Source: Oribacterium sp. P6A1
GTDB lineage: Bacteria; Bacillota; Clostridia; Lachnospirales; Lachnospiraceae
Assembly (NCBI RefSeq): GCF_000702885.1
Contig: NZ_JNKO01000019.1
Span: 1 to 58,249, forward strand
Direction of reading: 5' to 3'
Length of the DNA stretch: 58,249 bases
In this document: piece after piece, positions 8,499 to 16,347 of the stretch
Layout of the letters: each line of letters starts with the position of its first letter
Numbering within the stretch: position 1 is the stretch's first letter
Notes under the pieces: model-generated
What the model was told of the DNA's origin: nothing
Seen by the model: the letters and a program-made list of their open reading frames with translations, nothing else
The model's database searches: none
Made by a program: the position numbers and the translations under genes

Positions 8499-8557
8499 GC
8501 AACTGGCTGACCTTTCGGCCCCTATAGCTTTGCGTCACCGGATTTCTCCGGGTTTGC
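8499..8557 (-). promoter_or_regulatory. c-di-GMP-I (GEMM-I) riboswitch, gene-proximal copy
   Basis: On the minus strand the aptamer shows GCAAACC, a CCGGA-GAAA-TCCGG hairpin with a GAAA tetraloop, the invariant GACGCAAAGC, a GGCC-GAAA-GGTC hairpin and a closing GCCAGTTGC. This is the GEMM-I consensus layout. It ends 19 nt before the CAP start codon with no terminator between, so control is probably translational. It differs from the distal copy at one of 59 positions. Confidence 0.9.
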
Positions 8558-8577
8558 TATTTAAATGAATCAGATCA

Positions 8578-8640
8578 AGTAGGGAAAAGCGTCCTACTCG
8601 CTTCCGCGATCGCTTTAAAGCCTTATCGCGAAAATAAAAA
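8578..8640 (-). repeat. Palindromic intergenic repeat, copy 2
   Basis: AGTAGG (8578-8583) pairs with CCTACT (8593-8598), and CGCGAT (8605-8610) pairs with ATCGCG (8625-8630). The flanks CGCTTCCGCG and GCCTTATCGCGAAAATAAAAA match copy 1 at 7900-7991, but the inner loop is shorter. It sits between the two riboswitches, directly after a terminator in the direction of transcription. Confidence 0.65.
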
Positions 8641-8667
8641 TGGCACCGGGATCTTTTCCCGTTGCCA
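8631..8667 (-). terminator. Terminator between the tandem riboswitches
   Basis: Minus-strand stem TGGCAACGGGA / TCCCGGTGCCA (one mismatch), then TTTTTATTTT. The 5' arm begins with AACTGGC, complementary to GCCAGTT at the 3' end of the distal aptamer, so aptamer folding and terminator formation can be coupled. Confidence 0.85.
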
Positions 8668-8740
8668 GTTAACCTAGAACCTTCTTTGAATTAGTCTTGA
8701 TTCGAGAACTAACCTTCGGAGCATCTGCTCCATGAAGATT

Positions 8741-8799
8741 GCAACTGGCTGACCTTTCGGCCCCTATAGCTTTGCGTCGCCGGATTTCTCCGGGTTTGC
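8741..8799 (-). promoter_or_regulatory. c-di-GMP-I (GEMM-I) riboswitch, distal copy
   Basis: Same aptamer as at 8499-8557 with one substitution (C for T in the residue after the first hairpin). It is preceded by a hairpin (ATGTGATC/GATCACAT, 8803-8825) and followed 74 nt later by an intrinsic terminator. It looks like a transcriptional switch: ligand-bound aptamer hides GCCAGTT and lets the terminator form, an inferred OFF switch. Confidence 0.88.
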
Positions 8800-8883
8800 C
8801 GAATGTGATCTAGGTTGGATCACATCCTAAAGAGAAATGAACTTCTGTGTTCTTTTTATTCTCACTTCCTCTTTACATTTTCT

Positions 8884-8911
8884 ATTTTACCATTTATTTT
8901 TTAAATTGCAA
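8884..8911 (-). promoter_or_regulatory. Promoter of the riboswitch-CAP unit
   Basis: Minus-strand TTGCAA, 16-bp spacer, TAAAAT. It lies between the MATE terminator and the distal riboswitch and gives a leader of roughly 400 nt. Confidence 0.6.
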
Positions 8912-8914
8912 GCG

Positions 8915-8958
8915 AAAAATTAAAATTCGCAAATTAAAATTCGGATTTAATTTGCGAA
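8915..8958 (-). terminator. MATE gene terminator
   Basis: A perfect 13-bp stem TTCGCAAATTAAA / TTTAATTTGCGAA, followed on the minus strand by TTTTAATTTTT, immediately after the MATE stop codon. Confidence 0.85.
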
Positions 8959-8964
8959 CTGCTT

Positions 8965-10320
8965 TTATTTTTTAAGTATTTTCCTGTTCCACTTCTTTAT
9001 GAAGTAAATCACTTCCACAACACAACAACTTACCCAGCCTACAGGATATCCCAAAGCAACAAGTGCAGGAGTATTTGATATGAAATTCGTAATTATAAAC
9101 AGATATATCTGCCGTACAACCACAAAAGTCAAAAGCATGATTATCATCGGACCTTTGGAATCTCCCCTTCCTCTCAGAGCCCCTGCCAAAACATGATTTA
9201 TACAGTTGAACATGAGAAAGTATACGTTGGTCCTTAAAAACAATACACCAAAGTCTATAACAGCCTGGTCTGATGTGAACAGCCTTACTGATTGGGCAGC
9301 GAAAACCCATATACATGTAGCTATGACTCCGGTAATGGAAAATATCAATGCTATGGATATGTTTGTTCCCTCATTGGCTCTTTTCATTTTCCGGGCTCCG
9401 ACATTCTGGCTGACAAAGGTCGTAGAGGCCATAGCCATACTCTGCATCGGCAGCATGATAAACTGATCTATCTTGTTGTAACAGCTCCACCCTGCCATAC
9501 AGCTTGAACCGAAAAAGTTTATATATGCCTGTACAAAAACATTGGAAAAAGCAGTAATGACTGACTGAACTCCTGCCGGAAGTCCGACAAGCATAATCCG
9601 TTTAAGTGTCGCTTTATCAATCTTCAAATCATGCCAAGTGAGTTTATATATTTCATCAGTGATTGTCAACAGTCTTAATGTCAAAAAAGCTGATACAAAC
9701 TGGGCAATTATTGTTGCCAATGCAACCCCCATTATACCCATATTAAAAACTATAACGAATACAAGATCCAGAACGATATTCAGTAAACTTGTAAGTATAA
9801 GAAAATATAAAGGTCTGGTTGTATCTCCGACAGCACGAAGTATTCCGCTTCCTATGTTGTAAATAAGAAGTCCGGAAATACCTGCAAAATATACTCTCAG
9901 ATATAGTGTTGCCTCTCCCATTACATCTTCCGGTGTTGACATGAAATTCAGCATAGGAGTGACACCGAGCACTCCGATAATTGTAAATATAACAGATATG
10001 ACAAATGTGGAGGCAATGGTGGTTTCCGTTGCTATATGTAACCTGTCCATGTCCTTGGCACCGAAATAGGTTCCTATGACTACTCCGGCGCCGACAGAAA
10101 AACCATTGAAGAAAAATACAAGCATGTTTATGATCATGGTTGTTGATCCCACTGCCGCCAGAGCTTCCGTTCCGACAAAATTTCCTACCACTATAGAATC
10201 CACAGTGTTATACAGCATTTGAAAAATATTGCCAAGCATCAGTGGCAAGGCAAACATAAGGATTTGAGCTACTATATTCCCTTCTGTCATATCAAGTGTT
10301 TTTGTACCTGTTTTTAGCAC
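8965..10320 (-). CDS. MATE family efflux transporter
   Basis: 451 residues with about twelve hydrophobic helices arranged in two similar halves. The family pattern near the N-terminus is clear (FALPLMLGNIFQMLYNTVDSI and VVGNFVGTEALAAVGST), with an equivalent start of the second half (GLPAGVQSVITAFSNVFVQAYINFFG). MATE proteins export cationic drugs or metabolites using Na+ or H+ gradients across the cytoplasmic membrane; the substrate is unknown. The frame runs up to 10365, but GAGGAGG six bases before a GTG at 10320 marks that codon as the start. It is a monocistronic unit ending in a strong terminator. Confidence 0.9.
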   Translation of the reverse strand: MLKTGTKTLDMTEGNIVAQILMFALPLMLGNIFQMLYNTVDSIVVGNFVGTEALAAVGSTTMIINMLVFFFNGFSVGAGVVIGTYFGAKDMDRLHIATETTIASTFVISVIFTIIGVLGVTPMLNFMSTPEDVMGEATLYLRVYFAGISGLLIYNIGSGILRAVGDTTRPLYFLILTSLLNIVLDLVFVIVFNMGIMGVALATIIAQFVSAFLTLRLLTITDEIYKLTWHDLKIDKATLKRIMLVGLPAGVQSVITAFSNVFVQAYINFFGSSCMAGWSCYNKIDQFIMLPMQSMAMASTTFVSQNVGARKMKRANEGTNISIALIFSITGVIATCIWVFAAQSVRLFTSDQAVIDFGVLFLRTNVYFLMFNCINHVLAGALRGRGDSKGPMIIMLLTFVVVRQIYLFIITNFISNTPALVALGYPVGWVSCCVVEVIYFIKKWNRKILKK

Positions 10321-10419
10321 TCCGTACCTCCTCAAATCCCATATATTTAAAAAATCACTAAACAAAGCTGATTTTATCGCAGATTTAACACACTAATCAA
10401 TATATGTTAAAAAGCTATC

Positions 10420-10448
10420 AAAAAAGACCGTGCTGAGAAAGCACGGTC
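10420..10448 (-). terminator. tRNA-Lys terminator
   Basis: Minus-strand stem GACCGTGCT/AGCACGGTC followed by TTTTTT, 31 bp beyond the tRNA. Confidence 0.88.
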
Positions 10449-10479
10449 CGTAGAAATCGCAATTTATGACAACAAAAAA

Positions 10480-10552
10480 TGCACCTTCAGGGACTTGAAC
10501 CCTGGACAAACGGATTAAGAGTCCGCTGCTCTACCAACTGAGCTAAAGGTGC
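10480..10552 (-). tRNA. tRNA-Lys (anticodon CTT)
   Basis: 73-nt cloverleaf: acceptor GCACCTT/AAGGTGC with discriminator A, D-arm GCTC...GAGC, anticodon stem GCGGA/TCCGT with loop CTCTTAA (anticodon CTT), and T-arm CAGGG-TTCAAGT-CCCTG. CCA is not encoded. Confidence 0.95.
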
Positions 10553-10581
10553 ATATCGTTGCTCTCTCGCAACGCCTACTT

Positions 10582-10610
10582 AATATACAAACAATCATGT
10601 ACTTTGTCAA
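10582..10610 (-). promoter_or_regulatory. tRNA-Lys promoter
   Basis: Minus-strand TTGACA, 17-bp spacer, TATATT, 29 bp upstream of the tRNA 5' end. Confidence 0.85.
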
Positions 10611-10731
10611 CATATTTTTTTATTTTTTCTGATATATTCTGTTTTCATGTATCTTATATTACTCATTTGAGTATCTTTACTCACTGTCATTCATCTTTTT
10701 ATATCAATATTATTTTGATCTGTCTCTTTTC

Positions 10732-10760
10732 TTGAACTAAGCTTTTAATTATGCTAAGAT
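10732..10760 (+). promoter_or_regulatory. tRNA-Arg promoter
   Basis: TTGAAC, 17-bp spacer, TAAGAT, 19 bp upstream of the tRNA 5' end. Confidence 0.75.
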
Positions 10761-10779
10761 AAAGTGCCTGAAAAAATAT

Positions 10780-10853
10780 GTTTCTGTAGCTCAGCAGGAT
10801 AGAGCGTTCGCCTCCTAAGCGAAAGGTCGTGCGTTCGAATCGCATCAGGAACA
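10780..10853 (+). tRNA. tRNA-Arg (anticodon CCT)
   Basis: 74-nt cloverleaf: acceptor GTTTCTG/CAGGAAC with discriminator A, D-arm GCTC...GAGC, anticodon stem TTCGC/GCGAA with loop CTCCTAA (anticodon CCT), and T-arm GTGCG-TTCGAAT-CGCAT. A terminator follows at once. Confidence 0.95.
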
Positions 10854-10859
10854 TCTTTG

Positions 10860-10886
10860 GAGAAGCTTTTATAGCTTCTCTTTTTT
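10860..10886 (+). terminator. tRNA-Arg terminator
   Basis: GAGAAGCT - TTTAT - AGCTTCTC, then six Ts. Confidence 0.9.
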
Positions 10887-10998
10887 AGTGCCATAAAAGT
10901 TTAGTTGTTAGAGAGCAATTATCTCTGATATCAGCACTTATTTTTTGTCATAAGCTAACACGCATACGTTGAATCTGTACAAACGTGGCGCCTAAAGA

Positions 10999-11029
10999 GA
11001 AAATCGAGCAGGGATTAACCCCACTCGAT
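10999..11029 (-). terminator. Terminator of the clostripain-family gene
   Basis: Minus-strand stem ATCGAG...CTCGAT with an inner GGG/CCC pairing, followed by TTTTC, 32 bp beyond the stop codon. Confidence 0.6.
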
Positions 11030-11060
11030 TATTAAAGAAGCATTACTATTCGTTTATAGG

Positions 11061-14048
11061 TTATTCCTCAGTAATCTCGCATTCGTAGAAGCTATCGCTT
11101 CCTGCAGCGGTTTCTCCGGTATTTTCCTTAATAACAATCCTGGATGTATCCCAGGGCCGGAATTCCAATTTCTCACACCGGTTCCCGGAAAGATCTTCTA
11201 TGTACATCTGCCAGACGGGGAATGGAATCATCGGTTCCGCTTCCCTGAGACCTGTTTCATTATCTGTGATGGACAACGCCCATACAGACATGCTTGCGTT
11301 GTAGATAACAGGATCCATATAGTCCAACGTCTCGCCTGGCAATATCAGTTTAGTAAGCATGTCATCGCCTCCGATCCAAAGACCATCATACAGTTCTTTC
11401 GTCTTTTCCGATATGTCCGTATCCGACTCGGCCATATACATGTGTGCGATCACTTCATGCCCATGGTTTTCGATTTTGAAATTCCATAACGGCATATTCC
11501 AAATGAAGGTCAGTGCATCCGAATCATCGCCTTCCATGCCGCCGCTGATTACCTGCCAATACCCCGCTATATCCTTAACATAATCGCCTTCTGCCTCGTA
11601 GGTCACTGACGGTTCAAAGTCTTCTTTTTCCTCATTCCATGTAATGGTGATCTCCTCGGCCACCCAGGGATTGAACACGAATTCTTCCCGGTTCGTCCTT
11701 CCGTCTGCATCAACGATCTTCATGGACCATGCAGAGCAGTCCCAGTTAATGTGATGGTCGATGTCAGCGTATGCAGCGCTCATTCCGGCAGGGATTGGCT
11801 CATAGAGAATGTCAGCGTACCTGTCTTCCTGGTAGTCAGCATGTTTAAAGTAGATGCTTCGGATATCATGCGGGCTGTCATTTCGTATCTTGAATCCATA
11901 GCTGATACCGAAACCGTAGGGCAGGCCAACTGCCTTCGGATCGTTTCCCGGGGCGGCAGTTTTTACCCATGCGTCCGTTTCTGACGTTATTCCCAGAAGG
12001 TCTCCGGTTTCTTTCTTTTTATGTTCTACCCACGGGGTACTTATATAGTTATTATAAATATCCCTTAGTACAAGGGATATCCTGGCAGAATGATTTCCCG
12101 TATATCCTGTCGTTAAAAGCAATCCGTTCTCTCCGATGGATTCCACGCCATCCAAAAGTTCCGTGCCGAGGTAGCTGTAGTTGTAATCATAACAATCCAC
12201 GGGGAACCGGAGCTCGTCTCCCTCCTTGAACTGCGAATATGCTTTCGGAGGAATCCTGATACCATCAATTTCTCCCAGAACATCCTCAATAAAATAGCCC
12301 AGTACGGTCTTCTCCCTGGTGGCTGTGTCTTCCTTCACAGCAATTTGGATCTTTTCCTTTCCGTTCAAAACAGCCGGGATATAATGGACCGCATTGACCA
12401 GCCCGTCATCACGCTCCTCAAAATACTGGAAAAAGCTGGGAACCACAGTATTCCCGATGCAGAACCATAGTGTGTCATATACGAGGCAATCGGCTTTTTC
12501 CTGGTAGAGATCCTGATGGGCATTTGTCCCCATATATAACAGCTTCTCTCCATCATCCAGCAGGAGCCGCTCTTCGCGGTACCAGATGTTTTTCCACTCT
12601 ACCTTTTCAGGAAGATCTACCCAGTAAAAGCAGTCGAAGACATCCGTGGCATCCTGCGTTATTATAGCCTCATGGGAGTCAATGCTGGCTTCCGGATAGT
12701 ACTGCTTCACTATGTCGTTCCTGTACCAAGGGCAGGACGCATATTGCGAGACTATAGGAATATCGTCAGACGAAGCAGCTTTGCCCGGCGCCTGTACTGT
12801 GATACCTGCCATATCCTGATATGGTACAGGGTTTTCTACATCCGCAATGGACAGCACCGAACAGAATGAATTGAAGAAATCAAAATAACTCCCCGGATAC
12901 CCGATCTCGGAAATGGTTTGCATCATTGTTGAATACAGGGGGAGGTTTCGGTAGGGATAATACATGGCCAGGCCGTTAGTCCCTTCAAGGTTTGTTTCGA
13001 AGCAGACGATACAATCATTGAGTGTTTTAGCAAGGCCGGAGGTGTCTTCCGGGTCTACCTGACTCAGGTAATTGCCGACATCGATCTGTTCGTACTGTCC
13101 GAAGCCTAATTCTGTGCTGCGGACACGGGCGGATGCGAAGGTGCTGTATTCTCCCTTTTGAATCCTGACCTCGGAATCTGCGAAATACTCAGAAAGTTTT
13201 TCCATGAAGCCCCGGATTCTGTCCAGTTTTATCATTGCCAGGGTGTAGGTGTCATATTTGTTCTTTTCGCTTTGGGCCAAGAAGTCCCGGGTGATTATTT
13301 TTCCCAGTTCTTCCATGGAGAGTCCCGGGTTCTTTTCAAGATTACTCAGCCACTTTGTATAGTCCCAGCCGGTGCCGGGTTCCGTCTCTTCCGATGCAAT
13401 CATATAATCAGCAAACTCGGAAAGCATGCAGCAGGTCTCGACAGTGGACATAAGGCAGGCATCAAATCCAATAAACGCATAATGACCGCCGGCCTCCTGA
13501 AAGGCTGTCCGGATTCCCGGAAGTGTCAGCATGCTCTCCGGGTACAGCTCGTCATACCCGAAGCCCAGGGCGCTTCCACCGCCGTGGTTCCACAGGATCA
13601 CAGCCATCCTGTCCGAGGGATAATGCTTATTACCCCACTTCAGAAAATCGGATAGAGTATCCGGATCGGACATGCGGACACTGTCCAGTTCTTCCATCAG
13701 GGTAAGACCGCTTCCGTCCAGTTCCCAGCGCTGGAGCTTCTCACCGGAGATTCCATGGCTCATCCATGCGTTGGAGCCACCAGTCTCCAGAATAACATGA
13801 ACGTTCTTGCCGGGCGCCGCCTGTATCATTTCATTGATGTCTTCGGAGGCACATCCATTCATTGACTCAAGGTCTGATCCGATCATGTAGACCATGATGG
13901 TCACAGAATCTCCGCTGCCGGAACTTCCGCCTTTGGTTCCTCCGGATTCGCTTCCGCCTGATGATACTCCCCCACATGCACCGATGCTGAGTACCATTGC
14001 TGCCAATACCGCTATAATGCCTGCCTTAGTTATCTTCACAGTCTTCAC
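11061..14048 (-). CDS. Clostripain-family (C11) cysteine peptidase lipoprotein
   Basis: 995 residues. The lipoprotein signal ends in the lipobox LSIGAC (Cys about 25), followed by a Gly/Ser-rich linker. The C11 peptidase domain begins VTIMVYMIGSDLES, with the catalytic His in ILWNHGGGSALGF (about 155) and the catalytic Cys in FIGFDACLMS (about 197). These are the clostripain dyad contexts. The remaining ~600 residues look like extracellular beta-rich domains of unknown type. It should be membrane-anchored and face outward, cleaving after basic residues if it behaves like known relatives. The frame opens with GTG at 14048; a second GTG at 14039 has a better-spaced AGGTGA site. The base composition is visibly richer in G and C than its neighbours. 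Confidence 0.85.
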   Translation of the reverse strand: MKTVKITKAGIIAVLAAMVLSIGACGGVSSGGSESGGTKGGSSGSGDSVTIMVYMIGSDLESMNGCASEDINEMIQAAPGKNVHVILETGGSNAWMSHGISGEKLQRWELDGSGLTLMEELDSVRMSDPDTLSDFLKWGNKHYPSDRMAVILWNHGGGSALGFGYDELYPESMLTLPGIRTAFQEAGGHYAFIGFDACLMSTVETCCMLSEFADYMIASEETEPGTGWDYTKWLSNLEKNPGLSMEELGKIITRDFLAQSEKNKYDTYTLAMIKLDRIRGFMEKLSEYFADSEVRIQKGEYSTFASARVRSTELGFGQYEQIDVGNYLSQVDPEDTSGLAKTLNDCIVCFETNLEGTNGLAMYYPYRNLPLYSTMMQTISEIGYPGSYFDFFNSFCSVLSIADVENPVPYQDMAGITVQAPGKAASSDDIPIVSQYASCPWYRNDIVKQYYPEASIDSHEAIITQDATDVFDCFYWVDLPEKVEWKNIWYREERLLLDDGEKLLYMGTNAHQDLYQEKADCLVYDTLWFCIGNTVVPSFFQYFEERDDGLVNAVHYIPAVLNGKEKIQIAVKEDTATREKTVLGYFIEDVLGEIDGIRIPPKAYSQFKEGDELRFPVDCYDYNYSYLGTELLDGVESIGENGLLLTTGYTGNHSARISLVLRDIYNNYISTPWVEHKKKETGDLLGITSETDAWVKTAAPGNDPKAVGLPYGFGISYGFKIRNDSPHDIRSIYFKHADYQEDRYADILYEPIPAGMSAAYADIDHHINWDCSAWSMKIVDADGRTNREEFVFNPWVAEEITITWNEEKEDFEPSVTYEAEGDYVKDIAGYWQVISGGMEGDDSDALTFIWNMPLWNFKIENHGHEVIAHMYMAESDTDISEKTKELYDGLWIGGDDMLTKLILPGETLDYMDPVIYNASMSVWALSITDNETGLREAEPMIPFPVWQMYIEDLSGNRCEKLEFRPWDTSRIVIKENTGETAAGSDSFYECEITEE

Positions 14049-14243
14049 CTGTCCCTTTTTGCCGGATTTATGCCGCGCTCTCTTAGGTGTTTTTTAGATT
14101 TTACCGGTTTTCGTCTTTTTTTCGTTTCTTTTTATGTTTATTGTACCATAGGCACACAGGGTATACGGGTTAAATTGTGATGAGAAAATCCTTGTTTTAA
14201 AACAAGGAGAAATCAAACAGGAATTTTGCCGGGTCCGTAAAAT

Positions 14244-14268
14244 GAGTGTTATGAACACTCGTTTTTTT
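14244..14268 (+). terminator. Orphan terminator in a divergent intergenic region
   Basis: GAGTGTT - ATG - AACACTC followed by GTTTTTTT on the plus strand. No plus-strand gene lies upstream; the neighbouring gene runs away from it. A palindrome CCTTGTTTTAAAACAAGG lies about 40 bp upstream. It may end a short RNA or attenuate the gene at 14327. Confidence 0.6.
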
Positions 14269-14326
14269 GTACCATTCATGATAAACTATTCCTCAATCAA
14301 ATTTTTCCCATAGGATCGTACTAATT

Positions 14327-15049
14327 ATGAAAGCTATACATCATTCATTTCTCAGTATCATTTTTTCGCTAATGTTTATTTTCATACTTTTTGTCACAAG
14401 CTTTGAGGCAGTCTGCTACTGGACGCCGGATTTTTACCGGAAAGAATTCATAAAATATGATGTTACAGGATCCCTTAACTCATGGATGGGAGAAACCATA
14501 ACCATCGATGATATGTGTTATGTTATAGACCAGACTATGGTGTATCTTCGCGGCGATCGAGAAAACCTGATCATAGATACAAATATAAATGGCAAACAGA
14601 CTCAGTTTTACAACGATAACGAAAAATCTCATATGGCAGATGTCCGAGACCTCTTTGTAAAATGCATTTTTTTGAGATCCATCTTTATCCTTTCCTGTCT
14701 TGCCATAGCCGGATATCTTGTGGTAATAACCGGAGCAAAAAAAACTGTCTGTGAACTTGCAAAAGGTTACATTCATGTGTGTATGCTGATTCTTCTCGCG
14801 GTATTTCTCATTGGTATTCTTGCCGCCTCTGACTTCACAAAGTACTTCACCATTTTCCATGAGATTTTTTTCAGCCAGGGCAACTGGATGTTTGATCCGA
14901 GAGAAAGCAGAATGATCAATATGCTTCCGGAAGGTTTCTTTTCTGACTGCGCCCTTAATATAGTGATGACCTTTATAGGAGCAGTTACAGCTCTTCTCAT
15001 TTCTGCTTCTGTATATTTAATTGCAGCCAAAAAACATTTTTCTAAATAA
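14327..15049 (+). CDS. DUF1461 / TIGR01906 integral membrane protein
   Basis: 240 residues with four hydrophobic helices: about 8-30, 115-135, 147-167 and 212-232. The extracellular-type segments between them carry the family's WTPDFYRKEFIKYDV-like and FHEIFFSQGNWMFDP motifs, the latter the clearest mark of the DUF1461 family. Function is unknown. The stop is 11 bp before hflX, so the two are co-transcribed, and ylmH follows. A leader terminator at 14244-14268 may modulate this operon. Confidence 0.8.
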   Translation: MKAIHHSFLSIIFSLMFIFILFVTSFEAVCYWTPDFYRKEFIKYDVTGSLNSWMGETITIDDMCYVIDQTMVYLRGDRENLIIDTNINGKQTQFYNDNEKSHMADVRDLFVKCIFLRSIFILSCLAIAGYLVVITGAKKTVCELAKGYIHVCMLILLAVFLIGILAASDFTKYFTIFHEIFFSQGNWMFDPRESRMINMLPEGFFSDCALNIVMTFIGAVTALLISASVYLIAAKKHFSK

Positions 15050-15060
15050 TCGGAGTTTAT

Positions 15061-16344
15061 ATGTTTGAAAACGAAATAAAAGATAAGAAACGAAGGGCTG
15101 TGCTTGTAGGTGCCTGCCTGAATAACGATCCTGATTTCCAGGTTTCCATGACTGAGCTTGAGGGTCTTGCGGAAGCTGAGAACCTGGAGGTAGTTGCTGA
15201 TATAACTCAGAATCTCGATTCTCAGGATACAGCCTATTATATCGGCTCCGGAAAAGTCCGTGAGCTTAAGGCCATAGTCTTTGAAATGGAAGCAGACATC
15301 GTTATAGTCAACAATCAGTTATCCCCTTCCCAGCTTGCCAATCTTGCCCATGATCTGGAAACAGAAGTTATTGACCGTACAAATCTTATTCTTAACATCT
15401 TTGCCGACAGAGCAAGATCAAAAGAAGCAAAGATGCAGGTGGACTATGCCAAACTACAATATATGCTTCCAAGACTTGTAGGTCTTCGTCAAAATCTCAG
15501 CAGACAGGGCGGTACCGGAGGGTCCATGTCCAATAAGGGTTCCGGAGAAACACAGATAGAGCTCGACAGAAGACACATAGAGAAACAGATGTCTGAGCTC
15601 AGAAAGCAGCTTCGTGAGATTGCTAAGAACCGTGAAACCCAGCGAAAGAAGCGTCAGAACTCTTCCATTCCACAGGTGGCCCTTGTGGGCTATACCAATG
15701 CAGGCAAATCTACACTTCTCAATAAAATGCTGAACACCTATTGTCCTGATGAAGAAAAGGAAGTTATGGTCAAAGACATGCTGTTTGCCACATTGGATAC
15801 AACAGTCAGAAAGATAACCCCTCCTGAACACCGTGCATTTCTTTTATCCGATACTGTCGGTTTCATCAATCATCTTCCTCATGATCTGGTTGATGCATTC
15901 CGTTCAACACTTGAAGAAGCTGTTAATGCTGATCTTATTCTGGATGTGATCGATTATTCAGACGAAAATTACCAGATGCATATGGATGTTACTGCAAAGA
16001 CATTAAAGGATCTGAATGCCGGTCACATTCCCGTGTTATATGTAATGAATAAATCCGACCGAAAGTATCCTGTTTCCGGACTGCCTGTAATAAGGGGTGA
16101 TAAGATCTATATCTCTGCAGAAAAAGGTATAGGCCTTGATGCATTGCTTGAAAAAATAGATGAAAAACTGTTTTCAGGTTTTCTTACCATGGAACTAATT
16201 ATTCCTTACACAAAAGGCTCGATCGAACATGATCTTCAGGAAAGAGCACGAATCATTTCTGTAAAATATGAGGATGACGGAATTCATATAACAGCCGATC
16301 TCAATCAGGAAATGATCAAAAGATATAAGGAGTTCATTCAGTAA
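15061..16344 (+). CDS. hflX: Ribosome-associated GTPase HflX
   Basis: 427 residues. The N-terminal HflX domain (about 1-190) contains YYIGSGKVRELK and the glycine-rich GGTGGSMSNKGSGETQIELDRR. The G domain has the P-loop VALVGYTNAGKSTLLNKM (about 207-224), a G2/G3 region with LDTTVR and LSDTVGFINHLPHDLVDAFRSTLEE, and the G4 YVMNKSD. HflX binds the 50S subunit and rescues or splits stalled ribosomes under stress in characterised bacteria. Its length matches the family. A GGAG site precedes the ATG. It is the middle gene of a three-gene operon with DUF1461 and ylmH, both closely spaced. Confidence 0.95.
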   Translation: MFENEIKDKKRRAVLVGACLNNDPDFQVSMTELEGLAEAENLEVVADITQNLDSQDTAYYIGSGKVRELKAIVFEMEADIVIVNNQLSPSQLANLAHDLETEVIDRTNLILNIFADRARSKEAKMQVDYAKLQYMLPRLVGLRQNLSRQGGTGGSMSNKGSGETQIELDRRHIEKQMSELRKQLREIAKNRETQRKKRQNSSIPQVALVGYTNAGKSTLLNKMLNTYCPDEEKEVMVKDMLFATLDTTVRKITPPEHRAFLLSDTVGFINHLPHDLVDAFRSTLEEAVNADLILDVIDYSDENYQMHMDVTAKTLKDLNAGHIPVLYVMNKSDRKYPVSGLPVIRGDKIYISAEKGIGLDALLEKIDEKLFSGFLTMELIIPYTKGSIEHDLQERARIISVKYEDDGIHITADLNQEMIKRYKEFIQ

Positions 16345-16347
16345 ATT

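Noticed and set aside
9206-9862. Rightward frames inside the MATE gene
   Set aside because: Antisense shadows of a membrane protein gene.
10780-11060. tRNA-Arg as attachment site of an integrated element
   Set aside because: No integrase, no repeat of the tRNA 3' end and no mobility gene found nearby.
12470-13705. Rightward frames inside the clostripain-family gene
   Set aside because: Antisense shadows, long only because the gene is GC-richer and stop codons are scarcer.
14094-14279. Leftward 61-codon frame upstream of the clostripain-family gene
   Set aside because: It spans the orphan terminator and a palindrome and has no coding features.
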